From contig NZ_JARUJP010000005.1 of the NCBI RefSeq assembly GCF_033659955.1, positions 1 through 64,000 on the forward strand: a stretch of DNA of 64,000 nt, in the 5' to 3' direction. Below, piece after piece: positions 14,295 through 22,703 of the stretch. The DNA comes from Clostridium_AM tanneri. Lineage in GTDB: Bacteria; Bacillota; Clostridia; Clostridiales; Clostridiaceae. A program made the position numbers and the translations under genes. The notes beneath the pieces were generated by a model, which saw only the letters and a list, made by a program, of their open reading frames with translations, did not search any database and had not been told where the DNA came from. How positions within the stretch are numbered: position 1 is the stretch's first letter; the number at the start of each line of letters is the position of its first letter.

Positions 14295-15308
14295 ATGTTT
14301 CCGAGGTATAGTGAAAGAAAGTATCTAACTAAATACGACCTATGCGTAGAGTTGTTCGATAAATTTAACTTAAAGGTATATGATGTAATGCCTATTAGAG
14401 GTGTATATATGGCATCTACAGATAGAGGTGAAAAGATATTAAAAAAAGTTGAATATACTAAGGAAGAGTTAAAGTTTATATATAGTATACTGGATTATAT
14501 AAGAAACAAGTTTTCAAGAATTGTTGATTTTGTAAAAGGTGCAGACGGTGAAATATACACTATTTGGGATGGAAATATGTATTGCGTTATGGATGTAGTA
14601 CAAGGAAAAGAATGTAACTTTAGTAATCCTGTAGATTTAACCATTGCTGCAAGGGGGCTAGGAGAACTTCATAATGCATCAGAAGGATTTAAAACTAGTT
14701 TATATACAAAATATAATAATGGAAAATTAATAGATACTTTTAAAAGAAGAGTTCAGGAGATGGAGTTTTTTAAAAATATAGCTTCTATTCATGAAAATAA
14801 AACTGAATTTGATGAAATATTTTTAAAGAATGTGGACTATTATATTAATCAAATTAAAGCAAGTGCAGATATGCTTGAAAAATCTTGTTACTATAAACTT
14901 TGTAGTGAGGAAGACAAGATTGTAGTTTGTCACCATGACTTAGCATATCATAACATATTGATAAATGACGGTGAAGCTTATTTTATAGACTTTGATTATG
15001 CTATTATAGACCTAAAGGTACATGATTTATGTAATTTCATAAACAAAGTCATAAAGAACTTTGCCTTTGATGTTGATAAGGCAAATAGTATAATAGAAAA
15101 TTACTGCGTTAAAAATACATTAAGTAAAAGGGAGATAGAAGTACTAAAAGCGATGTTAGCATTTCCAGAGGACTTCTACAGTATATCAAGAGACTATTAT
15201 GCAAAGAGAAAAGACTGGGATGAAGAAGTGTTCTTAGATAGGCTAAAAAGAAAATCTAGCTATAAAGAGGATAGAGAAGAATTCCTAGATAAGTTTAAAA
15301 TAATATGA
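14295..15308 (+). CDS. CotS-family spore coat protein
   Basis: Second complete CotS-type protein, 337 residues. The loop motif HHDLAYHN and the following YFIDFDYAIID give the Asp, Asn and DFD residues of the phosphotransferase fold, and the C-terminal AFPEDFYSISRDYYAKRKDW is the family's tail. The N-lobe includes VYMASTDRGEKILKKVEYT with a lysine where ATP-binding lysines occur. It starts behind AAGGAGGTGG and is the last gene of a four-gene run beginning at 12281. A bidirectional terminator follows, shared with yajQ on the other strand. Coat location is inferred from the family. Confidence 0.88.
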   Translation: MFPRYSERKYLTKYDLCVELFDKFNLKVYDVMPIRGVYMASTDRGEKILKKVEYTKEELKFIYSILDYIRNKFSRIVDFVKGADGEIYTIWDGNMYCVMDVVQGKECNFSNPVDLTIAARGLGELHNASEGFKTSLYTKYNNGKLIDTFKRRVQEMEFFKNIASIHENKTEFDEIFLKNVDYYINQIKASADMLEKSCYYKLCSEEDKIVVCHHDLAYHNILINDGEAYFIDFDYAIIDLKVHDLCNFINKVIKNFAFDVDKANSIIENYCVKNTLSKREIEVLKAMLAFPEDFYSISRDYYAKRKDWDEEVFLDRLKRKSSYKEDREEFLDKFKII

Positions 15309-15324
15309 GTTAAGTAATATATGG

Positions 15325-15360
15325 AAAAATCTGCTCTCGTTTGTATAGAGCAGATTTTTT
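15325..15360. terminator. Bidirectional terminator between cotS gene 2 and yajQ
   Basis: AAAAATCTGCTCT and AGAGCAGATTTTT pair around a 9-base loop, with T- and A-runs on each side. Confidence 0.87.
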
Positions 15361-15373
15361 TATAAGGACCTAG

Positions 15374-15865
15374 CTATCTTAAATTTATGAATTGTAGGTC
15401 GATATCAAAATCCTTTGATTTAAGGTTTTGAATTACTATTTGTAAATCATCCTTTTTTGGCGCAGATACACGAACCTTGTCATCCATGATTTGGGCCTGA
15501 ACTTTAAGCTTTAGATCCTTTATGTATGAAGCAACTTCTTTAGCTTTTTCTTTGCTCAAACCTTTTTGGATTTCAATGTTTTGTTTTAAGTTGCCGCCAG
15601 AGGCATTATCTATTTTTCCTGGGTTTAGACATTTTGTAGATATATTTCTTTTAATCATCTTTCCCTTAAGAATATCTACCATAGCTTTAATTTTGTAGTC
15701 ATCCTCAGCATTCAATTTTAGAGAATCTTTCTCTAGTACTATTTGAGCACTGCTTCCTTTGAAGTCATAACGTTGGCTAATTTCCTTCATTGCTTGGTTA
15801 ACTGCATTATCCATTTCCTGCATATCAACCTCTGAAACAATATCAAATGAGCTATCCTTTGCCAT
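15374..15865 (-). CDS. yajQ: YajQ family nucleotide-binding protein
   Basis: A 163-residue protein of the YajQ (UPF0234/DUF520) family, recognised by the start MAKDSSFDIVSEVDMQEMDN, the RYDFKG segment near 35 and the ending FDIDLQFINLR. The length is the family's usual one. Members bind nucleotides (cyclic di-GMP in Xanthomonas, ATP or GTP for others) and have been linked to gene regulation; the role in clostridia is not known. Start is the ATG at 15865, since AAGGGTGG lies before it and overlaps the GTG at 15877. It stands alone between the two coat gene modules and on the minus strand, with no apparent link to them. Confidence 0.9.
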   Translation of the reverse strand: MAKDSSFDIVSEVDMQEMDNAVNQAMKEISQRYDFKGSSAQIVLEKDSLKLNAEDDYKIKAMVDILKGKMIKRNISTKCLNPGKIDNASGGNLKQNIEIQKGLSKEKAKEVASYIKDLKLKVQAQIMDDKVRVSAPKKDDLQIVIQNLKSKDFDIDLQFINLR

Positions 15866-15994
15866 TATATGTACCACCCTTCATAAAGATTCTAGAAAAG
15901 GATTAAATTTCATATAACATATTATACATTAAATACTACAAAGGAGTAAATAGAGGGCAGGCTAATATATAGCGTTAACATGCCCCGTTTAACA

Positions 15995-17119
15995 TTACCC
16001 TTTAATTATCTTATTATAAATTCCTATAGTATCTTTTGCAGTTTTTTCCCAACTTAATCCTGAAGCTTTAGTTAATCCCGCTGAGATTAGTTTTTCCCGA
16101 AGTAGGTCATCAGATAAGATTCTAAACATGGCATTACATAAATTATCAATATCCTTAGGGTTGATAAGCAAGCCGCCATCACCAACTACCTCAGGAACTG
16201 ATGTAATATTGGAAGCTATAACAGGTACTCCGCAGGACATTGCCTCAATTGGAGGAAGACCAAAACCCTCATAAAAAGAAGGATACACAAATAACTTAGA
16301 GGCATTATATATATATGGTAAATGCTCTATGGAGATAAAACCTGGAAATAGCACCTTATCTGAAATATGAAGCTCATCAGCTCGGGATTTATAAATATCA
16401 TAGGACTTGCCCTTTTTTCCTGCTATTACAAGCTTTATATCTTTTTTATAAGTAGAAATAAGCTTACTAAAGCTTTCTATAAGGCCAATTATATTTTTTC
16501 TTGGGCTAAACCCGCCAACGTATAGAATAAAGTCTCCATCTATGGAATAGTATCTTTTAGCTATATACTTACTTACAGTTTTGTCTAAGGGTTTATATAT
16601 ATCTTCACTAGCTAGATGAGTAACATACACTTTATTCTCAGGAAAATTAAAAGCTTCAATTATATCTTTTTTCGAGTAATTGGATACTGTTATTATTCCA
16701 TCACAATTAGATACAATTTTAGGGATTTCCTTTGAAAAAATCTCTAAATATCTATCGCTAACAGTTTCAGGCATTTTATATGGGATTATATCATGAAGGG
16801 TAATTACAAATCGGCAATTCTTATCTATAGGCAGACCAACCCCGTTTTGAGGTACGTGGTAAAGTTGTATGTTTTTATCTTTTAATATATTGGGTATGTT
16901 TACTTCATCCCAAAAACTTGATGAACTGCCCTCAGTAATATTATTTAAATAAAAGTTTCCTTTCAAAGACATGTCATGTTTACAGTTTTCAGGCATAAAA
17001 AGCAGGTATTTGTTTATGGTATCAATTCTATTTAAACAATTAATTAATTGATAAGTATAAGTACCTATTCCTGTCCCTCTATACCATTTGGCTGCTCTAC
17101 CGTCAATTCCTATTTTCAT
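15995..17119 (-). CDS. Glycosyltransferase family 4, spore-coat type (second copy)
   Basis: A 374-residue GT-B enzyme, paralogous to the one at 10978: DGRAAKWYRGTGIGTYTYQL at the start, VLHIP-type acceptor-domain core IQLYHVPQNGVGLPI, LYVGGFSPRKNIIGL at the linker and FYEGFGLPPIEAMSCGVPVI at the donor site with both EX7E glutamates. Divergent from a CotS gene at 17235, exactly as the first copy is from its own CotS gene. Coat glycosylation is inferred from that pairing. AAGGAATAG lies before the ATG. Donor and acceptor sugars are unknown. Confidence 0.87.
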   Translation of the reverse strand: MKIGIDGRAAKWYRGTGIGTYTYQLINCLNRIDTINKYLLFMPENCKHDMSLKGNFYLNNITEGSSSSFWDEVNIPNILKDKNIQLYHVPQNGVGLPIDKNCRFVITLHDIIPYKMPETVSDRYLEIFSKEIPKIVSNCDGIITVSNYSKKDIIEAFNFPENKVYVTHLASEDIYKPLDKTVSKYIAKRYYSIDGDFILYVGGFSPRKNIIGLIESFSKLISTYKKDIKLVIAGKKGKSYDIYKSRADELHISDKVLFPGFISIEHLPYIYNASKLFVYPSFYEGFGLPPIEAMSCGVPVIASNITSVPEVVGDGGLLINPKDIDNLCNAMFRILSDDLLREKLISAGLTKASGLSWEKTAKDTIGIYNKIIKG

Positions 17120-17234
17120 AAGACTATTCCTTTCAAACTTTATTATATTTTATTATATTAAACTTGTTTCAAAAGTGTTATTAATCTTCTAAAGTTAATA
17201 GGTTATTCATATAAATTATATAGGGGTGATTAAC

Positions 17235-18251
17235 ATGATGAGAGAATTTGAAATAGAAAGACAATTTGACATCAAAATTGAGAGTATCAAGCCAAATAAG
17301 GGAGTATATCTTTTAAAAACTGACAAAGGAACTAAATGTTTAAAGAAGATAAATTATGGAACACAAAAACTTTTATTTGTATATGGGGCCAAGGAACATC
17401 TAATAAAAAGTGGTTTTACAAAGGTGGATAGATATTGTTTAAATGTAGATGGAAATCCTTATGCACTGGTAAATGAAGATATATACACCCTTTCAGAATG
17501 GCTTGATGGAAGAGAGTGTGACTTCAGAAATAGAGAGGACTTAGTAAAGGCTGCAAAAGCTTTAGCTTATCTCCATTTGGCTTCTAAAGGTTATGAGCCA
17601 CCTGAAAATAGTAAATTAAAGACAGACCTAGGAAGATGGCCAAACTTAATGGAAAAAAGAGTAAGATCCTTTGATAAAATGAGAGATATGGGACGAAAAA
17701 AGAGTACTAAAGGTAATTTTGATTTGAATTATATAAAAACAATGCAATTTTATAAAGATTTTGGTAAAAGGGCTATAAATGTATTATCAGATTCTAAGTA
17801 TAACGATCTTTGTAGTATTGCAGAAGAGGAAAAGGGATTTTGTCACCATGACTTCACATACCACAATATAATAATAGATAAAAAGGATGATGTTAATGTA
17901 ATAGATTTTGACTACTGCAAAAGAGAGATAAGAGCATACGATATTTCTGCCTTCATCATTAAGGTTCTGAAGCGTGTTGACTGGAATATAGAAGAAGCAG
18001 AGCTTATAATCAATTCGTATAATGAAGTTAGTCCTTTAAAGGAAGAGGAATACAGGGTACTATTTGCATTCCTACTATTTCCTCAGCGCTTTTGGAGACT
18101 TGCCAATAGATATTATTATAATGAGGTGAATTGGTCATTAAATACCTTTAATAATAAGTTGGAGGAGTTAATTTCTGAACAAGAAAAATATACTAAATTC
18201 ATACAAGAGTTTAAGGAATTGTATAATCAAAAAGAGGAAGGTTTTGTGTAA
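17235..18251 (+). CDS. CotS-family spore coat protein
   Basis: Third complete CotS-type protein, 338 residues from ATG 17235. I prefer this start to the GTG at 17226 because GGGGTG at 17223-17228 serves as its ribosome site. The loop motif GFCHHDFTYHNIII and the metal site VNVIDFDYCKREIRAYD are intact; the C-terminal LLFPQRFWRLANRYYYNEVNW is the CotS tail. The N-lobe has LLKTDKGTKCLKKINYG with a candidate ATP-binding lysine. It pairs divergently with the GT4 gene at 15995. The upstream TTCATATAA motif is shared with the first CotS gene, suggesting a common sporulation control. Confidence 0.88.
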   Translation: MMREFEIERQFDIKIESIKPNKGVYLLKTDKGTKCLKKINYGTQKLLFVYGAKEHLIKSGFTKVDRYCLNVDGNPYALVNEDIYTLSEWLDGRECDFRNREDLVKAAKALAYLHLASKGYEPPENSKLKTDLGRWPNLMEKRVRSFDKMRDMGRKKSTKGNFDLNYIKTMQFYKDFGKRAINVLSDSKYNDLCSIAEEEKGFCHHDFTYHNIIIDKKDDVNVIDFDYCKREIRAYDISAFIIKVLKRVDWNIEEAELIINSYNEVSPLKEEEYRVLFAFLLFPQRFWRLANRYYYNEVNWSLNTFNNKLEELISEQEKYTKFIQEFKELYNQKEEGFV

Positions 18252-18253
18252 AT

Positions 18254-18308
18254 TAAAAATAGACATATAAGCACTAGTTTTTATCAGTGCTTTATGTCTA
18301 TTTTTAAT
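18254..18308 (+). terminator. Long-stem terminator after the third cotS gene
   Basis: AAAAATAGACATA..AGCACT pairs with AGTGCT..TATGTCTATTTTT around a 10-base loop, near-perfect over about 19 pairs with T residues behind. Confidence 0.88.
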
Positions 18309-18410
18309 TAAGTTTAACTTTGATAATAATTTTATCATCAAAATATATTCACCAAATATATAAAAGGACATATTATATCTATTATGAGTTTGAATATGGA
18401 GTGTAGTACG

Positions 18411-19271
18411 ATGAAGATAGGAGATATAGTAGTAAGAAAGTCTTATGGAAAAGATATTACCTTCAAAGTTATAGATATTAAAGATACTGATAGTGGTATT
18501 ATTTATTCATTAAAAGGAATAAATCTAAGGATTGTAGCAGATTCTCCAGAGGAAGACTTGGAGACAGTGCCAGAGGATTCCTTAACGGAAAATGAAAAGA
18601 TATTTAGTAGGCAGGTGAATAGTTCAATAAGAAATGTTTTACTAAGTAGAGGTGGATTTCGAACAGAGCATAGAATAGAAAAGATGCCCATAAGTAATGA
18701 ACTTACCTTTGGGCGCCCTGGAAAGATACTCCATGTAGATGGAGATCCTGAATATTTGGATGTATGCCTTAAAGTATATAAACAATTAATGTTGGATGTA
18801 GTAGGAAAAACCGTTGCAGAAAAAGAACAGCCTAAGGTTATACTAGAACTAGTAAAGCAGGTAAAACCAGACATAGTAGTAATTACTGGACATGATGCAA
18901 TCTCTAAAGGAACAAGGGAATTCACAAATATTGATAACTATAAAAATTCTAAGTATTTTGTGGAAGCAGTATCGGAACTTAGGAACTATGAATCTAATTA
19001 TGATGATTTAGTAATATTTGCTGGAGCCTGTCAATCTTGTTATGAAGCTATACTGGATGCTGGAGCCAATTTTGCTAGTTCGCCAAGCAGAATATTAATA
19101 CATTGCCTAGATCCAGTATTTTTATGTGAAAAAATAGCTTATACCAATATAGAGAAGGTAGTATCTATTCAGGAGGGACTGGAAAATACTATAACTGGTA
19201 CTAGAGGTATAGGTGGATTGCAGACTAGAGGAAAATATCGTGAAGGATTTCCGAAGTCGCCATATATATAA
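18411..19271 (+). CDS. yabG: YabG, sporulation-specific protease
   Basis: A mother-cell cysteine protease that trims spore coat and cortex-localised proteins. The 286-residue protein opens MKIGDIVVRKSYGKDITFKV, has FGRPGKILHVDGDPEYLDVC in the middle and ITGHDA (His161) and FAGACQSCYEA (Cys207) in the second half. The 46-residue gap between these equals that between the B. subtilis catalytic His172 and Cys218 as I recall them. I start at ATG 18411, seven bases after GGAGTG, rather than at 18384, which has no well-placed ribosome site. Next to veg and the sipL-like gene, the arrangement known from clostridia, with cyanophycin and ispE genes further on. Confidence 0.92.
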   Translation: MKIGDIVVRKSYGKDITFKVIDIKDTDSGIIYSLKGINLRIVADSPEEDLETVPEDSLTENEKIFSRQVNSSIRNVLLSRGGFRTEHRIEKMPISNELTFGRPGKILHVDGDPEYLDVCLKVYKQLMLDVVGKTVAEKEQPKVILELVKQVKPDIVVITGHDAISKGTREFTNIDNYKNSKYFVEAVSELRNYESNYDDLVIFAGACQSCYEAILDAGANFASSPSRILIHCLDPVFLCEKIAYTNIEKVVSIQEGLENTITGTRGIGGLQTRGKYREGFPKSPYI

Positions 19272-19375
19272 ATTAACCTATTTCAAAATTAGTTGCATAT
19301 ATAAGCAAAGTTGAGGTAATAATATCAAAAGTAGGTAAAATAAAAAAAAACGAGGCTGTTTACAAAAAATTAATA

Positions 19376-19405
19376 TTGACAAAACAAATTGTTAACTGAT
19401 ACAAT
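19376..19405 (+). promoter_or_regulatory. veg promoter P1
   Basis: TTGACA (19376-19381), 18 bases, TACAAT (19400-19405): a strong sigma-A promoter. Expected start of transcription is near 19412. Confidence 0.85.
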
Positions 19406-19416
19406 ATAAAGTTTAT

Positions 19417-19445
19417 TTGACATTATATATATTTGGATATATAAT
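19417..19445 (+). promoter_or_regulatory. veg promoter P2, exact consensus
   Basis: TTGACA (19417-19422), 17 bases, TATAAT (19440-19445): a perfect sigma-A promoter at ideal spacing. Transcription from it would begin after the ATG at 19446, which supports the later GTG start for veg. Confidence 0.9.
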
Positions 19446-19472
19446 ATGAAATGTGGAAAGAGGGTGTTTAAT

Positions 19473-19709
19473 GTGGAAAAGAAAAATGTATTGGCTTCAA
19501 TAAGAAAAAATATTGAAGATCATGTAGGCGATACTGTAACATTAAAGGCAAATAGCGGGAGAAGAAAAGTTTTAGTAAATAAGGGAATTATAGAAAAAGC
19601 TTATCCTAGTATATTTGTAATTAGATTAGAAAATGACACCCAAAGGAAAGTCACTTACAGTTACTCAGATGTTTTAACTAAGACAGTTCAATTAGTTTTT
19701 GCTGTATAA
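19473..19709 (+). CDS. veg: Veg family protein
   Basis: A 78-residue protein beginning MEKKNVLASIRKNIEDHVG with GDTVTLKANSGRRKVL and a C-terminal SYSDVLTKTVQLVF, the layout of the small Veg family of Firmicutes. B. subtilis Veg has been linked to biofilm matrix expression and spore outgrowth; its exact biochemistry is uncertain. I start at the GTG at 19473, seven bases behind GAGGGTG, because the ATG at 19446 would precede the transcription start of the consensus promoter just upstream. Follows yabG, as in B. subtilis, and has its own terminator, so it is a stand-alone transcript with very strong predicted expression. Confidence 0.92.
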   Translation: MEKKNVLASIRKNIEDHVGDTVTLKANSGRRKVLVNKGIIEKAYPSIFVIRLENDTQRKVTYSYSDVLTKTVQLVFAV

Positions 19710-19740
19710 ATCGGTACTAAAATTTAGTACCGATTTTTTT
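19708..19740 (+). terminator. Rho-independent terminator after veg
   Basis: TCGGTACTAAA / TTTAGTACCGA with a long T-run: a textbook terminator. Confidence 0.92.
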
Positions 19741-19746
19741 ATGCAA

Positions 19747-19779
19747 ATAAAAAGAAAGATGGTGGGTTATCCATCTTTC
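19747..19779 (-). terminator. Reverse-facing hairpin between veg and the sipL-like gene
   Basis: GAAAGATGG (19754-19762) and CCATCTTTC (19771-19779) pair exactly. Read on the minus strand the stem is followed by TTTTTATTT, so it looks like a terminator for leftward transcription. Apart from this hairpin, the 300 bases up to the next gene hold no convincing gene. Confidence 0.55.
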
Positions 19780-20050
19780 AACTATGGTATAAAAGGGTAT
19801 TGAGAATTTATGAGAGGTTATATAATCAACAACCATCTAATTCAATATTACGTCAAAATTCTCCAAATGTCAATATTAATAAACATTCCAAATTGCTTTT
19901 CAGGAGAGAATACATGGGAAAGATGATGAATGTTGTAGCAATATATCAATTTTGCACATATTATTTATTTTGAAAAAATGGCCCACTTTATCATATTTTC
20001 CTATTAGAGAATATATAAATAAATAGTAGGTTTTTATGGGAGGGAGATTC

Positions 20051-21613
20051 ATGGCTATGGAGCTGATTAAAGAAAATATAGAGTGTGAACAATTACTTGG
20101 TGAAAGTTTTTCTGATACTGTAGTAAAAGCCGAATATGTAATACCGGATACTCATCCTGACGTTAGTGAAATTTTAATGGTTGACGCCAAGCCTTTTATA
20201 GTGAATAAGGAAGTTATACAGGACAAAGTTTCTATAGAAGGACAAGTAGAATATACTATACTTTATCTAGCTAGAGAGGAAGAAAGTACCGGTGTTCATA
20301 GTGTTACTTATGTAGGAAAGTTTTCAAACTACGTAGAGATTCCTGGATCAGATTATAGAATGCTTTGTGATGCGGACTGTTATGTAGAACATATGGAATG
20401 TGGCATAGTAAATGAAAGAAAGGTAGCAGTAGAAGGAATTGTAAAGCTAAAGGCAGAAGTCTATAAAAATTACAACTTTGAAGTAATAAAAGATGTTACT
20501 GGTTCCGAAGATGTGCAAATGTTAAAAAATCCAGCGACAGTGGATAAGATAGTTGGTACAGTTTCTGGAGATTTAATAGCTAAAACTCAAATGCAAGTAC
20601 CTATGGATAAGCCGCAGATTGGTAATATATTAAAGTGTGATGTTAAGATCCATAAAAAGGACATTAGAGTTATGGAGGGAAAGATATTCTTAGAGGCATC
20701 TGCATTAATAACTGTGCTTTACAGAGGAAAAGATATTAGAGATTTAGTGTCCATAGAAGATGATGTATTAGTCAGTAAGGAGTTAGATTTAGATGGCGTA
20801 AATCCAACAATGGACAGCTACACAGATTTTAAGGTTGATTCTGTTGATTATAGCATTAATGAAGATGATTTAGGAGAGAATAGACTTCTTGCTTTAGAAT
20901 GCTTGATAAAGTCAAATACAAAGGTTATGTATAAAGAAGGCATGGATATTATAGAAGATGCATACTCCCCTTCTTCAATTATGAAAATGGACAAAAAGGA
21001 TTATGAACTAAATGTGATGCATGGGCAAGCAACTAACCAAAGTATAGTAAAATATAATATCGAGTTAGATAGCAGTAGGCCAAAGATGTCTCAGATAGTT
21101 ATGTGTTCTGGGAAGGTATGTATAACAGATAAAAAAATAGTTGAAGATAAAGTTATAGTAGATGGGGTTTTAGATGTAAAAGTGCTGTATAGAACTACTG
21201 ATGATGAAAAAAATATATATACAGTAAGTGAGGAAATACCATTTAATTGTTCAGTAGAAATACCAGGATGTAAAATTGATATGCAGTGCATTGCAAAGGC
21301 TAACCTGGAGAGTATAGATTCATCCATAGAAGCGGATACCATAGCTATAAAGGCTGTAGTTGAAGTGTATTCTAGAGTAAATTATATTACTCATAAGGAG
21401 TTTCTAGTGGATATGAGTGCTGTAGAAGGAGAACTTCCTAAAAAGAAGGCTAGTCTTACTATTTATGTTACTCAACATGGAGACACACTTTGGAAAATAG
21501 CTAAGAAGTATGGAACTACAATAGATGATTTGATTAAGATTAACAACGTAGAGGATCTAGATTCTATAAGAGTTGGAGATAAACTTATTATACCAGGAAG
21601 AGCTGTAATATAA
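20051..21613 (+). CDS. sipL: SipL-like spore morphogenesis protein (DUF3794 repeats plus LysM)
   Basis: A 520-residue protein of repeated DUF3794 beta-rich units (the DTHPDVSEILMVDAKPFI, KPQIGNILKCDVKI and RPKMSQIVMCSGKV starts mark three units near 30, 195 and 340) and a C-terminal LysM domain of about 45 residues (YVTQHGDTLWKIAKKYGTTI near 475, DKLIIPGRAVI at the end). This build and length are those of C. difficile SipL, which binds SpoIVA through its LysM domain and anchors the coat to the forespore. In C. difficile it also lies close to yabG. I start at ATG 20051 behind GGGAGGGAG. There is no signal peptide, as expected of a mother-cell protein. Confidence 0.88.
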   Translation: MAMELIKENIECEQLLGESFSDTVVKAEYVIPDTHPDVSEILMVDAKPFIVNKEVIQDKVSIEGQVEYTILYLAREEESTGVHSVTYVGKFSNYVEIPGSDYRMLCDADCYVEHMECGIVNERKVAVEGIVKLKAEVYKNYNFEVIKDVTGSEDVQMLKNPATVDKIVGTVSGDLIAKTQMQVPMDKPQIGNILKCDVKIHKKDIRVMEGKIFLEASALITVLYRGKDIRDLVSIEDDVLVSKELDLDGVNPTMDSYTDFKVDSVDYSINEDDLGENRLLALECLIKSNTKVMYKEGMDIIEDAYSPSSIMKMDKKDYELNVMHGQATNQSIVKYNIELDSSRPKMSQIVMCSGKVCITDKKIVEDKVIVDGVLDVKVLYRTTDDEKNIYTVSEEIPFNCSVEIPGCKIDMQCIAKANLESIDSSIEADTIAIKAVVEVYSRVNYITHKEFLVDMSAVEGELPKKKASLTIYVTQHGDTLWKIAKKYGTTIDDLIKINNVEDLDSIRVGDKLIIPGRAVI

Positions 21614-21710
21614 ATTGTAAAGCATAAAATATTATTTAAAAATATAAAAGCTTTGTAATTTAGTATAATAATTAGACTTATTGCAAAAAGATAAACACAG
21701 TTTAATATTT

Positions 21711-21750
21711 AAAAGCTTCAGTAGGCTGACTACTGAAGCTTTTAATTTTT
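21711..21750 (+). terminator. Rho-independent terminator after the sipL-like gene
   Basis: AAAAGCTTCAGTAG and CTACTGAAGCTTTT pair around a 5-base loop, followed by AATTTTT. Confidence 0.9.
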
Positions 21751-21837
21751 ATCTATATTAATAGCGAAAATTAGCCTATGTATAATAATTAGATATGTGG
21801 AAAAAATAAAAAATATCCACAAAAAGGGGTGTATACA

Positions 21838-22653
21838 TTGGAAGAAAAGTTAGAAGGAAGTCTAATAATAATAGGAGGCGCAGAGGATAAGAAAGGTGAC
21901 AAGAAGATACTAAGAGAAGTCTGCAGAAAACTGGATAAGGATAATGACCTGCTTGTTGTAACAACTGTGGCATCTGAGTTGCCAGAAGAATTAGGATATG
22001 AATATAGAAATGTATTTGAAAAATTAGGAGTTAAAAATATCAAGATATTAAATATAAAGGATAGGAAAGATGCCTATGATAAAAATAATGTTAGCATTAT
22101 AGAAGAAGCAGCCTTGGTATTCTTTACAGGAGGAGACCAGCTTAGGATAACTAGTTTACTAGGAGGTACACCTATTTATCAAAAAATGCTTAATGCATAT
22201 GAAGATGGATGTATTTTTGTTGGAACCTCTGCTGGAGCTTCTGTTATGAGTGCTACTATGATAATTACTGGACCTGACGACGAATCGCCAAAAAAATGCA
22301 CTTTAAAAATGGCACCAGGACTAGGCTTAATTAAAGATGTGATTATAGATCAGCATTTTGCCCAGAGGGGAAGAGTAGGAAGACTGCTTGTTGGAATAGC
22401 AGAAAATCCTCAAAGTCTAGGAATAGGAATTGACGAGGATACAGCCATTGTTGTAAATGAAGAAGGAGAGTTCAAGGTAATAGGATCTGGAGCTGTATAC
22501 GTTATAGATGGAAGCAATATAACTTATAGTAATGTATCAGAACAATATCCAGATGAGCTATTGTCTATTTTTAATGTGAAATTATACGTTTTAAAATCTG
22601 GAGATAGTTTTAATTTAAATACCAAGAAGCCATTTAGTGGAGTTAAATCATAA
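21838..22653 (+). CDS. cphB: Cyanophycinase
   Basis: Splits the storage polymer cyanophycin (multi-L-arginyl-poly-L-aspartate) to beta-Asp-Arg dipeptides. The 271-residue peptidase S51 protein has IIIGGAEDKKG at the start, FTGGDQLRITSLLGGTPIY near 93 and the nucleophile elbow FVGTSAGASVMS near 126-137, in which the serine is catalytic. HFAQRGRVGRL near 175 is the second family signature. The start is TTG 21838, six bases behind GGGGTG; the GTG at 21829 would lie in that site. Located 50 bases before cphA, so synthesis and breakdown of the polymer are co-encoded. Confidence 0.93.
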   Translation: MEEKLEGSLIIIGGAEDKKGDKKILREVCRKLDKDNDLLVVTTVASELPEELGYEYRNVFEKLGVKNIKILNIKDRKDAYDKNNVSIIEEAALVFFTGGDQLRITSLLGGTPIYQKMLNAYEDGCIFVGTSAGASVMSATMIITGPDDESPKKCTLKMAPGLGLIKDVIIDQHFAQRGRVGRLLVGIAENPQSLGIGIDEDTAIVVNEEGEFKVIGSGAVYVIDGSNITYSNVSEQYPDELLSIFNVKLYVLKSGDSFNLNTKKPFSGVKS

Positions 22654-22703
22654 AAGATTTATAAAATATAGCTGATAAAAATAGGAGGACAATATACACA
22701 AAA

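Noticed and set aside
15950..15994. Terminator for the minus-strand GT4 gene at 15995
   Set aside because: GTTAA and TTAAC give only a short stem without a T-run on the minus strand, so I do not call it.
19914..19973. 19-codon frame with a ribosome-like site (AGGAGA) before the sipL-like gene
   Set aside because: Too short and low-complexity to support as a gene by itself; it could be a leader peptide but nothing ties it to a control function.
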